Origin: Streptomyces cahuitamycinicus
Lineage (GTDB): Bacteria; Actinomycetota; Actinomycetes; Streptomycetales; Streptomycetaceae
Assembly (NCBI RefSeq): GCF_002891435.1
Contig: NZ_POUC01000012.1
Location: 1 to 49,532 of the forward strand
Length of the DNA stretch: 49,532 nt
Direction: 5' to 3'
Positions 33,844 to 42,161 of the stretch are shown here, piece by piece (position 1 is the first letter of the stretch; each line of letters opens with the position of its first letter). The translations under genes and the position numbers were made by a program. The notes beneath the pieces were generated by a model, which was given only the letters and a program-made list of their open reading frames with translations, made no database searches and was not told where the DNA came from.

Positions 33844-34788
33844 ATGGCAGTGGAGATCAGGCCCTTGGTGAAACCCTCGCGGCTCAGGCGCCGCGCAGGC
33901 CTCGCGGGCGAGTGCCTGGCGGAGTTCTTGGGGACGTTCGTCCTCATCGCCTTCGGATGCGGCGTGGTGGCGATGGCGGTGGCGGCGCTGCCCGGCTCAG
34001 GGCGTACGGAGGGGCCCACCGTCTTCTTCCTCGGCGCCGGGGACTGGCTGCTGATCACCTGGGGCTGGGCCATGGCCGTGGTTTTCGGCATCTACGTGGC
34101 CGGCGGGGTCAGCGGAGCGCACATCAACCCGGCCGTCACCCTGGCCTTCGCCGTCCGCCGCAAGTTCCCCTGGGCCAAGGTCCTGCCCTACTGGGCGTCC
34201 CAGGTGCTCGGCGCCCTGGCCGGGGCGGCACTCGTCTACGCCGTGTACCACGACGCCATCAACGCCTTCGACGCCGCCATGGAAGGGCCCAAGACGAACG
34301 GGAAGACCCTCGCCTCGTTCTCGATCTTCGCCACGTTCCCGGCGCCGTACTTCAACGGCGGCGTCTGGGGCCCGCTGATCGACCAGATCGTCGGCACCGC
34401 CTTCCTGGTCATGCTGGTGGTGGCGCTCATCGACCTGCGCAACACGGCGGTGAAGGCCAACCTCGGCCCGCTGGTGATCGGCTTCGTCGTGGCGGCCATC
34501 GGCATGTCCTTCGGGGCGAACGCCGGATACGCCATCAACCCGGCCCGCGACTTCGGTCCCCGTCTGTTCACCTGGATGGCGGGATGGGAGGATCTCGCGT
34601 TTCCGGGCAGCCTGGCCGGGGCGTTCAGCGGCTACTGGTGGATCCCGATCGTCGGGCCCCTCGTGGGCGGCGTGATCGGCGTGCTGGTGTACGACCTGTT
34701 CATCGGGGACGTGCTCCACGCCCGCGCGCAGCAGGGCGAGGAACCGGAAGTCGGGCGTACGCGGCCCACGACGTCCGAAGGGGAGTGA
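33844..34788 (+). CDS. MIP family channel, aquaglyceroporin-like
   Basis: A 314-residue protein from ATG 33844. Six hydrophobic helices and both half-helix NPA motifs are present: SGAHINPAVTLAFAV and YAINPARDFGPRLFTW. The Asp after the second NPAR (NPARD) is the classic marker of glycerol facilitators over water-only aquaporins. The second loop (AINAFDAAMEGPKTNGKTLASFSIFATFPAPYFNGG) is GlpF-like. No glpK or glpD is adjacent. A strong hairpin follows the stop. Confidence 0.93.
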   Translation: MAVEIRPLVKPSRLRRRAGLAGECLAEFLGTFVLIAFGCGVVAMAVAALPGSGRTEGPTVFFLGAGDWLLITWGWAMAVVFGIYVAGGVSGAHINPAVTLAFAVRRKFPWAKVLPYWASQVLGALAGAALVYAVYHDAINAFDAAMEGPKTNGKTLASFSIFATFPAPYFNGGVWGPLIDQIVGTAFLVMLVVALIDLRNTAVKANLGPLVIGFVVAAIGMSFGANAGYAINPARDFGPRLFTWMAGWEDLAFPGSLAGAFSGYWWIPIVGPLVGGVIGVLVYDLFIGDVLHARAQQGEEPEVGRTRPTTSEGE

Positions 34789-34792
34789 CCGC

Positions 34793-34826
34793 AGCACCGG
34801 CCACGGCCGGGGCTGCGGCCGGTGCT
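34793..34826 (+). terminator. Terminator after the aquaglyceroporin gene
   Basis: AGCACCGGCC (34793-34802) and GGCCGGTGCT (34817-34826) form a perfect 10-bp stem with a 14-nt loop, 5 bp after the stop codon. A short U-poor tail follows, normal for this genus. Confidence 0.7.
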
Positions 34827-34922
34827 AGATTCCTCTGGGCATCCGCCCGTGAGCGGTGCGGATCGCCTGTCGAACCGGTGAACCGGCCCAGGGCAGGCCC
34901 GTAACGGACGGTGGGACGATCC

Positions 34923-35318
34923 ATGACTGACGCGGAGGGTTTCCCCGGCGCGGCCGACGCTCCCGTGCCGCGGATCCTGGGCAACACCGAGTCGCTCGCC
35001 GCCACCGACCCGGGATCGGCCGGCGCCCTGTGGCGACTGGCCGAGCCCGGCCGGCAACTGGACGCCAACCTCATCCGCGTCCCGCCCCGGGGAGCCATCG
35101 ACACCCACGCCGAACCCGACCTCGACGTCCTCCTGCTCGTGGTCGCCGGTGACGGCACTCTCGGTGCCGCGGACGGGCCGCACCCGGTGGTGCCCGGCAG
35201 CCTCGTCTGGCTGCCTCACGGCAGCGTCCGCAACGTGACCGCGGGCGAGGGCGGCCTGACGTACGTGACGGTCCACCGCCGCCGCCCGGGCATGCAGATC
35301 CAGGGCCCCCGCCCGTAA
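34923..35318 (+). CDS. Small cupin-domain protein
   Basis: A 131-residue protein from ATG 34923; GTG 34911 is also in frame. The beta-barrel core is LWRLAEPGRQLDANLIRVPPRGAIDTHAEPDLDVLLLVVAGDGTLGAADGPHPVVPGSLVWLPHGSVRNVTAGEGGLTYVTVHRR in outline. Metal ligands are incomplete: His of IDTHAE and a later His in LPHGS are present, but the usual HxH pair is not. A binding or sensory role is as likely as catalysis. Confidence 0.8.
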   Translation: MTDAEGFPGAADAPVPRILGNTESLAATDPGSAGALWRLAEPGRQLDANLIRVPPRGAIDTHAEPDLDVLLLVVAGDGTLGAADGPHPVVPGSLVWLPHGSVRNVTAGEGGLTYVTVHRRRPGMQIQGPRP

Positions 35319-35463
35319 CAGCCGTACAGGCAGGGCGCGACGCGACCTTCCGCGTCGGCTGCTGGAAGCGGGCGGTCGACGGTCACGTCGGGTGCCCGGG
35401 CACCGGGACCGCCTCGTGCGGGCCCTGGTCGAGGAGACGGGCACCGCGCTCGAGGGCTCGTCG

Positions 35464-37011
35464 TCAGTCCGCGGAGCCGGTCCGGTCCGGCCCGTCGGGG
35501 CCGGCCGGCTCGTAGTCGAACCAGTCGAAGTGGACGGTCCCCGTAGCGGCGTACATGCCGATGACGCGGCCGGTGAAGCCCCCGGCGACCTCGGTGGACA
35601 GGTACCGGCCGTCGAGCGCGGCGAGTTCGGTGCAGGCGCCCTGCGGGTCCTCGATGCCGAAGGAGACGGTGTCCGGCCCCTGGCGGGCGTCACCGACCTG
35701 TTCGGTGACCGCCGTCTCGACCCTCAGCACCACCGGGCCTGCGGCCGTGGCACGGGACGCCACCTCCGAGCGGAACGGGCCGACGCGCGTCAGGACCCGC
35801 ACCTCGCCCGGCGTCACCTCGATCTCGTAGTGGTGCTCTTCGTCGAGACGGACGGCCAGGCCTCCGCGCCCCTGCGCCGGATCCACCAGCACCCGCGCGC
35901 GGCACGACACATGCTGCTGGCGGCGGCCCACGAAGGTGACCTCGGGGTCGTCGAGCGACGCCCCCGCCGCGCGGAGGCTCAGCCAGCCGGCCCGTTCCTT
36001 CGTGGTGCAGTTCTCCGGGGGCCGGGAGCGCAGCGAGATCCAGGCGGGGGCGAGTTCACCGGAGTCGAAATCATCCCGGACCGACGGGACCGCGGGCTCC
36101 CTCAGCGGCCACGGGGGCCGGGCCAGGACGGGGGAGAGCTCGCCGACGACCGGCCAGCCGTCGGACCAGGTCACCGGCACCAGGAAGGTCTCTCGGCCCA
36201 GTACGTGCCAGCCGGGCGTGCCGCCGTGCGGCCGGACGCCGAGCAGGACCATCCACCACGAGCCGTCCGGTCCCTCCACCAGGTCGGCGTGGCCGGTGTT
36301 CTGGATGGGGTGGTCGGTGCCCCGGTGCGTCAGGACCGGGTTGGCCGGGCAGGGCTCGAAAGGGCCCTGCGGTGAACGGCCGCGGGCGATCGAGACGCCG
36401 TGGCACCGCTCGGTACCGCCCTCGGCGATGAGCAGGTACCAGTAGTCGCCGATGTGGTAGAGGTGCGGCGCTTCGGGTGCCTTGGCGCCGGGGGCGCCGG
36501 ACCAGAGAGGCCGCCGTTCACCGGACGTCTTCCCCGTGAGGGGGTCGATGCGGATCTGCCCGACTCCGGCGGTGGTGCACCAGCAGGTGCCGTCGTCGTC
36601 CCAGGCAAGGTCGGGGTCGATGCCGTGCACGCCGGGCAGCGGGACCGGGTCGGACCACGGTCCGGCCGGATCGGTGGTCGTGAACAGCAGGTTCCCGTCG
36701 CCGCTCACGTTCGTGACGATCAGCCAGAAGCGCCCGTCGTGATGGCGCAGGGTCGGGGCGTAGACGCCGCCGGAGGAACGCGTGCCGGGCGGCAGGCGCA
36801 GCTGCCCCGGCCGGTCGAGCGCGTTGCCGATCTGGGTCCAGTGCACCAGGTCCCGGCTGTGGAACACCGGTACGCCCGGGAAGTACTCGAAGCTGGAGCA
36901 CGCGAGGTAGTAGTCCTCGCCGGCCCGGCAGATGCTCGGGTCCGGATGGAAGCCGGGTATCACGGGGTTGGTGACGGGGGAGCTGTTGCGGGGCATGCTC
37001 GACACCCTCAT
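35464..37011 (-). CDS. Glycoside hydrolase family 43 (beta-xylosidase / arabinofuranosidase type)
   Basis: A 515-residue protein from ATG 37011 with AAAGGA upstream. NPVIPGFHPDPSICRAGEDYYLACSSFEYFPGVPVF holds the catalytic base Asp24; GIDPDLAWDDDGT is the second conserved Asp; APEAPHLYHIGDYWYLLIAEGGTE contains the general acid Glu. The C-terminal 200 residues form a beta-sandwich (GH43_C2-like). No signal peptide is present, so it probably hydrolyses imported oligosaccharides in the cytoplasm. No sugar transporter is adjacent. An inverted repeat lies about 60 bp upstream. Confidence 0.9.
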   Translation of the reverse strand: MRVSSMPRNSSPVTNPVIPGFHPDPSICRAGEDYYLACSSFEYFPGVPVFHSRDLVHWTQIGNALDRPGQLRLPPGTRSSGGVYAPTLRHHDGRFWLIVTNVSGDGNLLFTTTDPAGPWSDPVPLPGVHGIDPDLAWDDDGTCWCTTAGVGQIRIDPLTGKTSGERRPLWSGAPGAKAPEAPHLYHIGDYWYLLIAEGGTERCHGVSIARGRSPQGPFEPCPANPVLTHRGTDHPIQNTGHADLVEGPDGSWWMVLLGVRPHGGTPGWHVLGRETFLVPVTWSDGWPVVGELSPVLARPPWPLREPAVPSVRDDFDSGELAPAWISLRSRPPENCTTKERAGWLSLRAAGASLDDPEVTFVGRRQQHVSCRARVLVDPAQGRGGLAVRLDEEHHYEIEVTPGEVRVLTRVGPFRSEVASRATAAGPVVLRVETAVTEQVGDARQGPDTVSFGIEDPQGACTELAALDGRYLSTEVAGGFTGRVIGMYAATGTVHFDWFDYEPAGPDGPDRTGSAD

Positions 37012-37069
37012 CGGGTCCTTTCGCTGAGAACTGGTCTTCACCCAAGGCCGTGCGTCAGCGCAGTCGGCT

Positions 37070-37092
37070 CGTCACGCGGTACGAGCGTGACG
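37070..37092. promoter_or_regulatory. Inverted repeat between GH43 and ppk2
   Basis: CGTCACGC (37070-37077) and GCGTGACG (37085-37092) form a perfect 8-bp dyad with a 7-bp spacer, 59 bp before the GH43 start and about 158 bp before ppk2. It may be the operator for the glycosidase. Confidence 0.45.
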
Positions 37093-37249
37093 GCAACCGG
37101 TAGGAGGCTACGCCGTCCACGACAGCACGGCACCGGCGTCCGGCCGGGAGGAGTTCACGCCGGCCGGGCCAGGGCGACATGGGAGGGGCCGGGCGGGGCA
37201 CCCGTGTGTGCGTTGACCTGCGGGTGCGAGCCGAACGGGGAGCCGAGTG

Positions 37250-38206
37250 ATGAGCACCGGAGACCGGGACGAGCTGCTGGACGGGCTGACCGTGGACACC
37301 AGCAGAAGAGAGCAGCCGATCGTGCTGGACGGCGACGGGCGGCCCATCCGGACATGGCGGGAGAACTACCCCTACGACCGCAAGGTGAGCCGCAAGGAGT
37401 ACGAGCGGACCAAGCGCATCCTGCAGATAGAGCTGCTCAAGCTGCAACGGTGGGTCAAGGACACCGGCGCACGCGTGATCGTCGTGTGCGAGGGGCGTGA
37501 CGCTGCGGGCAAGGGCGGGACGATCCAGCGGCTCATCGAGCGGCTCAACCCGCGCGGCGCTCGCGTCGTCGCCCTGGACAAGCCCACCGAGCGCGAGGTG
37601 GGCCAGTGGTACTTCCAGCGGTACATCGCGCATCTGCCGACGGCCGGGGAGATCGTCTTCTTCGACCGCTCCTGGTACAACCGGGCCGGCGTGGAACGTG
37701 TGATGGGTTACTGCTCCAAGGACGAGTACGAGCTGTTCCTCGACCAGTGCCCGGCCTTCGAACGGATGCTGGTGGACGACGGCATCCTGCTGGTGAAGTT
37801 CTGGTTCTCCGTCTCGCGCTCCGAGCAGCGCACGCGCTTCGCGATCCGGCAGGTCGACCCGGTCCGTCAGTGGAAGCTCTCCCCCACCGACGTGGCCTCC
37901 CTGGACCTGTGGGACGAGTACACCGAGGCGAAGGTGGACATGTTCCGGGCCACCGACACCGCCCACGCCCCCTGGACCGTCGTCAAGAGCAACGACAAGC
38001 GGCGCGCCCGTCTGGAGACCATGCGCAGTCTGCTGTCGCGCGTGGACTACGCCAGCAAGGACCGGCAAGCGGTCGGCACGCCCGACCCCCTCATCGTCGG
38101 TGCGGCCGACACCCTGCTGGAACCGGGCGAGGAGGATTCCGCGCTGTCACCCACCCCGTTGTCCCCCGGCGCACACGGGCCCGGCACGCACCCCGGGACC
38201 GACTGA
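37250..38206 (+). CDS. ppk2: Polyphosphate kinase 2
   Basis: A 318-residue PPK2 from ATG 37250, with GGGGAGCCGAG upstream; GTG 37247 is adjacent in frame. Walker A is VCEGRDAAGKGGTIQRL, the lid/base region is GQWYFQRYIAHLPTAGEIVFFDRSWYNRAGVERVMGYC, and FSVSRSEQRTRFAIRQVDPVRQWKLSPTD is the PPK2 C-terminal signature. It transfers phosphate between polyphosphate and nucleotides, usually favouring NTP or NDP formation. The single-domain length fits a one-domain PPK2. Confidence 0.95.
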   Translation: MSTGDRDELLDGLTVDTSRREQPIVLDGDGRPIRTWRENYPYDRKVSRKEYERTKRILQIELLKLQRWVKDTGARVIVVCEGRDAAGKGGTIQRLIERLNPRGARVVALDKPTEREVGQWYFQRYIAHLPTAGEIVFFDRSWYNRAGVERVMGYCSKDEYELFLDQCPAFERMLVDDGILLVKFWFSVSRSEQRTRFAIRQVDPVRQWKLSPTDVASLDLWDEYTEAKVDMFRATDTAHAPWTVVKSNDKRRARLETMRSLLSRVDYASKDRQAVGTPDPLIVGAADTLLEPGEEDSALSPTPLSPGAHGPGTHPGTD

Positions 38207-38256
38207 CGTCCCCGGGCCTCCTCCTGCCGGTGTGAGGGAGGGGGCCCGGAGCCGTG

Positions 38257-38450
38257 TCACCGCCGGGCCGCCGCGCGCGTTTCGGTGCGGTGGTCGTAGT
38301 ACGCCCAGACGCTCACCGCGGCCACGACGGTGAGCGCGACCGTCAGGACCCGTACCACGCCACCGGTCAGGTAGGCGACGAGACCGGTGAGCCCCGCTCC
38401 GGACAGCATGATCAGGCGGCTGACGAAGCGGTTCTCGGGCGGCTGCGGGT
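38257..38450 (-). pseudogene. 3' remnant of a small membrane-protein gene
   Basis: On the minus strand the frame ending at TGA 38257-38259 reads PPENRFVSRLIMLSGAG, then two hydrophobic segments, and ends AYYDHRTETRAAARR. Third positions are strongly G/C as in real genes, while the opposite strand here gives a protein that looks random. No start codon with a ribosome site precedes it: upstream the frame runs into antisense of the GAF domain. It appears to be the C-terminal end of a gene cut at about 38430-38460. Confidence 0.5.
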
Positions 38451-38454
38451 CCTC

Positions 38455-39432
38455 GTGAACGTCGGCGAGCTGGCCGAGGGTGAGGAGGAGTTCCCGGAGG
38501 ACGAGGCCTACCCGGTGCACCAGTTCGCGGAGATCACCGAGTTCCTGCACGAGCAGTGGGCCGGTGGCGGGGAGCCCGACGCGTGGGTGGAGACCGCCGA
38601 GGGGCCTGCCGCCGGGCGGCGGCCCGGGTACTGCCATCAGCGGGTGGCCGCCCTGCGCCGCCGGGGCCGCGGTTGCTGCGTGGTCGCGCCCATCGTGCTG
38701 CACGGCCGGGCCTGGGGCGAGCTGTACGTGGCCCGCCCTGCCGGTGAAGCCGTCTTCGGGCGGGGTGACGCCGACTTCGCCACGGTCCTCGCCTCCGTCG
38801 TGGCCGCCGGCATCGCCCAGACCGAGCGGCTGGAGGAGGCCCGGCGGCTCGCCTTCACCGACTCCCTCACCGGACTCGCCAACCGGCGCGCCGTGGACGT
38901 ACGCCTGGAGCAGGCGATCGAGCGGCACCGCAGGGACGGGGCCGTCGTCAGTCTCGTCGTCTGCGATCTGAACGGGCTCAAGCGGGTCAACGACACCCAT
39001 GGGCACGCCGCCGGCGACCGGCTTCTGGAGCGGTTCGGCTCGGTGCTGTCGCTGTGCGGGGCCATGCTGCCGGGGGCGCTGGCCGCGCGGCTCGGCGGGG
39101 ACGAGTTCTGTCTGCTCGCGGTCGGGCCGCCCGCCGACCAGGTCGTGAAGGCAGCCCATGAACTGTGCCGCAGGGCCGCCGAATTGGAGCTCGGGGACGG
39201 GGTGGCCTGCGGGGTCGCCTCCACCGAGGATCCGATCGGGCCCGTGCGCTCGGCCCGGCGGCTCTTCCGGCTCGCCGACGCCGCCCAGTACCGGGCCAAG
39301 GCCGAGCGGGCGAGCCGGCCGGTCGTGGCGGGGCGGGCCGGGCCCGACGATCCCGTCGTGCGGCTCGCGGACGAGCCGTCCCAGGAGTCCGGCGGTGAGC
39401 GCCGGCGGTTCCGGGGCCGGCACGCGCCCTGA
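38455..39432 (+). CDS. N-terminally truncated GAF-GGDEF diguanylate cyclase
   Basis: From GTG 38455 about 325 residues; the same frame is open back to 38254, but that part is antisense to a membrane-protein remnant and looks non-coding. Residues to about 130 are part of a GAF domain (LAEGEEEFPEDEAYPV, APIVLHGRAWGELYVAR). The GGDEF domain follows: ARRLAFTDSLTGLANRRAVD, VCDLNGLKRVNDTHGHAAGDRLL and the intact active site RLGGDEFCLL. A c-di-GMP synthase activity is plausible, but no good ribosome site exists, so it may be poorly expressed or a pseudogene. Confidence 0.75.
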   Translation: MNVGELAEGEEEFPEDEAYPVHQFAEITEFLHEQWAGGGEPDAWVETAEGPAAGRRPGYCHQRVAALRRRGRGCCVVAPIVLHGRAWGELYVARPAGEAVFGRGDADFATVLASVVAAGIAQTERLEEARRLAFTDSLTGLANRRAVDVRLEQAIERHRRDGAVVSLVVCDLNGLKRVNDTHGHAAGDRLLERFGSVLSLCGAMLPGALAARLGGDEFCLLAVGPPADQVVKAAHELCRRAAELELGDGVACGVASTEDPIGPVRSARRLFRLADAAQYRAKAERASRPVVAGRAGPDDPVVRLADEPSQESGGERRRFRGRHAP

Positions 39433-39515
39433 CTCGGCCGGGGGCGGTCGGCACGCGCCCTGTCTCGGCCAGGGTGGTGTGACGTATTCGGTAAGGGGTG
39501 AACGGCGCCCCCAGT

Positions 39516-39545
39516 GGTGACATCATCGAATTCACTGCGTACGCT
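39516..39545 (+). promoter_or_regulatory. hutH promoter, leaderless
   Basis: GTGACA (39516-39521), an 18-bp spacer and TACGCT (39540-39545) form a promoter whose start would fall at or just before ATG 39553, 7 nt after the -10 box. No ribosome site precedes the ATG, in agreement with leaderless translation. Confidence 0.6.
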
Positions 39546-39552
39546 CCTGAAT

Positions 39553-41097
39553 ATGGATATGCACACTGTGGTGGTGGGGACGTCCGGGGTGACCGCGTCC
39601 CACGTGCTCGCCGTGGCGCGCGGCGGCGCCCGCGTCGAGCTCTCCGAGGAGGCCGTGGCCGCCCTCGCCGCGGCCCGCGAGATCGTGGACGCGCTGGCGG
39701 CCAAGCCGGACCCCGTGTACGGCGTGAGCACCGGCTTCGGCGCCCTGGCGACCCGGCACATCAGCCCGGAGCTGCGCGCACAGCTCCAGCGCAACATCGT
39801 CCGCTCGCACGCCGCCGGCATGGGCCCCGCCGTCGAGCGGGAAGTCGTGCGCGCCCTGATGTTCCTGCGGCTGAAGACCGTCTGCTCCGGGCACACCGGT
39901 GTACGCCCCGAGGTCGCGCAGACCATGGCCGACCTCCTCAACGCCGGAATCACCCCCGTCGTGCACGAGTACGGCTCCCTCGGCTGCTCCGGCGACCTCG
40001 CGCCGCTGTCCCACTGCGCCCTCGCGCTCATGGGCGAGGGCGACGCCGAGGGCCCCGACGGTGTCGTACGCCCGGCCGCCGAACTCCTCGCCGCGCACGG
40101 CATCCAGCCGGTCGAACTGCGCGAGAAGGAAGGCCTCGCCCTCCTCAACGGCACCGACGGCATGCTCGGCATGCTGGTGATGGCCCTGGCCGACCTGGAG
40201 ACGCTCTACCGGTCCGCCGACGTCACCGCCGCCCTGTCGCTGGAGGGCCTGCTCGGCACCGACAAGGTCCTCGCGCCCGAACTGCACGCCATCCGGCCGC
40301 ACCCGGGGCAGGCCGCCAGTGCCGCCAACATGCTCGCCGTGCTGAAGGGTTCCGGGCTGACCGGGCACCACCAGGACGACGCGCCGCGCGTCCAGGACGC
40401 CTACTCGGTGCGCTGCGCCCCGCAGGTCGCCGGGGCGGGGCGGGACACCATGACCCACGCCCGGCTGGTCGCCGACCGCGAGCTGGCCTCCGCGGTGGAC
40501 AACCCGGTGGTGCTGCCCGACGGGCGTGTGGAGTCCAACGGCAACTTCCACGGTGCGCCGGTCGCCTACGTCCTGGACTTCCTCGCCATCGCCGCCGCCG
40601 ACCTCGGGTCCATCGCCGAGCGGCGCACCGACCGGCTGCTCGACAAGAACCGCAGCCACGGCCTGCCGCCGTTCCTCGCCGACGACCCCGGTGTGGACTC
40701 GGGCCTGATGATCGCTCAGTACACGCAGGCCGCGCTGGTGAGCGAGCTCAAGCGGCTCGCCGTACCGGCGTCGGCCGACTCGATCCCGTCCTCCGCCATG
40801 CAGGAGGACCACGTCTCGATGGGCTGGTCGGCGGCGCGCAAACTGCGCACGGCCGTCGACAATCTCACGCGCGTCCTCGCCATCGAGCTCTACGCCGCCA
40901 CGCGCGCCGTCGAGCTGCGCGAGGGACTGACTCCGGGGCCCGCGTCGCGGGCGGTCATCGACGCCGTACGGGAGGCGGGAGTCCAGGGACCCGGACCGGA
41001 CCGGTTCCTCGCGCCCGACCTCGCCGCCGCGGACGCGTTCGTGCGCGACGGACGGCTGCTGGCCGCGGTCGAGAGGGTCACCGGGCCGCTCCGGTAG
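39553..41097 (+). CDS. hutH: Histidine ammonia-lyase
   Basis: A 514-residue enzyme from ATG 39553 (MDMHTVVVGTSG). It deaminates histidine to urocanate, the first step of the Hut pathway. The MIO-forming triad is Cys145-Ser146-Gly147 in GSLGCSGDLAPLSH, where most bacteria have Ala-Ser-Gly; to my knowledge Cys in the first place is usual for Streptomyces HutH. Other conserved blocks: YGVSTGFGALATRHI, LLNGTDGMLGM, QDAYSVRCAPQVAGAGRD, NGNFHGAPVAYVLDFLAI and SSAMQEDHVSMGW. No hutU or hutI is next to it; in this genus the genes are scattered. Confidence 0.97.
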   Translation: MDMHTVVVGTSGVTASHVLAVARGGARVELSEEAVAALAAAREIVDALAAKPDPVYGVSTGFGALATRHISPELRAQLQRNIVRSHAAGMGPAVEREVVRALMFLRLKTVCSGHTGVRPEVAQTMADLLNAGITPVVHEYGSLGCSGDLAPLSHCALALMGEGDAEGPDGVVRPAAELLAAHGIQPVELREKEGLALLNGTDGMLGMLVMALADLETLYRSADVTAALSLEGLLGTDKVLAPELHAIRPHPGQAASAANMLAVLKGSGLTGHHQDDAPRVQDAYSVRCAPQVAGAGRDTMTHARLVADRELASAVDNPVVLPDGRVESNGNFHGAPVAYVLDFLAIAAADLGSIAERRTDRLLDKNRSHGLPPFLADDPGVDSGLMIAQYTQAALVSELKRLAVPASADSIPSSAMQEDHVSMGWSAARKLRTAVDNLTRVLAIELYAATRAVELREGLTPGPASRAVIDAVREAGVQGPGPDRFLAPDLAAADAFVRDGRLLAAVERVTGPLR

Positions 41098-41104
41098 GGG
41101 CGGA

Positions 41105-41130
41105 GGGGCCCTGCCGACCGGCGGGGCCCC
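41105..41130. terminator. Bidirectional terminator between hutH and the LAxTG protein
   Basis: GGGGCCC (41105-41111) pairs with GGGCCCC (41124-41130) in the 46-bp gap between two convergent genes. Confidence 0.55.
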
Positions 41131-41143
41131 GGGTGAGACGCCG

Positions 41144-41458
41144 TCAGAACCCGAGGCGTTCCCGGCGCACCGAGTACACGACGAACCCTGCGCCCAGCGT
41201 GAGGCAGAAGGTCCCGCCGATCACGTACGGCGTGCTGTCGAAGCTGCCGGTGTCGGCGAGGCGGGCGCCGCCGACGGAGGCGTCCGCGGTCGTGGCGGCG
41301 ATCCGCGCCTGCTCCGTGACCTGCGGCGACGGGCTCGCCGAGACCGCGTCTCTCACCGGGGAGTCCGACGTCGCGTTCGCGGACGGAACGAACCACAGGG
41401 CGCCCAGCAGGGACGCCGCGGCGGTGGCGGTCAGCAACGGTCGGCGAGCGGATGACAC
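41144..41458 (-). CDS. Mini LAxTG cell-surface protein
   Basis: A 104-residue protein from ATG 41458. A signal peptide ends near SANA; a Ser/Thr/Ala-rich segment of about 35 residues follows; then LADTG (residues 67-71), a hydrophobic helix (YVIGGTFCLTLGAGFVVYSV) and a basic tail RRERLGF. This is a complete sorting signal for class E sortases, which prefer LAxTG. The mature exposed part is under 40 residues, unusually short for an anchored protein. It is divergent from the small acidic protein over 110 bp. Confidence 0.82.
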   Translation of the reverse strand: MSSARRPLLTATAAASLLGALWFVPSANATSDSPVRDAVSASPSPQVTEQARIAATTADASVGGARLADTGSFDSTPYVIGGTFCLTLGAGFVVYSVRRERLGF

Positions 41459-41568
41459 GGAATATCGATCCCCCTTGTGGCGCTGGCGAATTGGCCGTGT
41501 GGGGCGATGTTAGTGAAAGTCGCGGGTCACGGGAAAGTCACGGGAGGACCTGGACGTACGCTCGCGCC

Positions 41569-41898
41569 ATGAGCACTGCAGAGTCATCACGTTTTGTACG
41601 GATTCGAGTGGAACTCGTTCTCGAAGTCGACGACGCGGACGCGGTCACCAAGTCCGCGCTGCGCCGGATCGCCGACGAGGCGGAGATGCCGGCGTCGGAA
41701 CGGGCCCACGCCGAGAGCGCTGTGACGGAAGACACCGCGGAGGCCCTCGCCTATCTCGTCGACCCGTTCGACCTGGTCAGCCAGGTGCCGGGGGTGGAGC
41801 TCCAGCAGGCCTCCTGGAGCAGCGAACGGGTCGACTACGACCCCGATTCGCCTGAGTGGGACCTCGACGAGGATGATGGCGACGACAGCGACGGCTGA
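41569..41898 (+). CDS. Small acidic conserved-type hypothetical protein
   Basis: A 109-residue protein from ATG 41569. TACGCT at 41557-41562 lies 6 nt before the ATG, suggesting a leaderless mRNA. The N-terminal half (FVRIRVELVLEVDDADAVTKSALRRIADE) is a beta-alpha unit; the tail is highly acidic (DPDSPEWDLDEDDGDDSDG). No motif allows a function. It has clear coding bias and its own terminator. Located between hutH/LAxTG and an L,D-transpeptidase gene. Confidence 0.8.
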   Translation: MSTAESSRFVRIRVELVLEVDDADAVTKSALRRIADEAEMPASERAHAESAVTEDTAEALAYLVDPFDLVSQVPGVELQQASWSSERVDYDPDSPEWDLDEDDGDDSDG

Positions 41899-41917
41899 GC
41901 GTCCGGGAAAATCGTGG

Positions 41918-41943
41918 CCCCGGGAGGCAACCGCCGCCCGGGG
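41918..41943 (+). terminator. Terminator after the acidic protein gene
   Basis: CCCCGGG (41918-41924) and CCCGGGG (41937-41943) form a stem, followed by the pyrimidine-rich TCTTCTCGTCTC. Confidence 0.65.
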
Positions 41944-42161
41944 TCTTCTCGTCTCAAGCGGCGCACGGATCGCACTCGTATCGCCGGCACCGTCCGTCAC
42001 GGACGTGGTGATCCCCACACCTTGGTGACATGGGGAACCGGACGAACCGGCCGTAGCGTTGAAAGTTCCGGACGAGGACTCACGAGTGGCGGCGGGGGCA
42101 CTCAGTTCTGACGGGGACACTCGGGGTTTTGGGGAAGTCGGCAACAATGGAGAAGCGTGTG

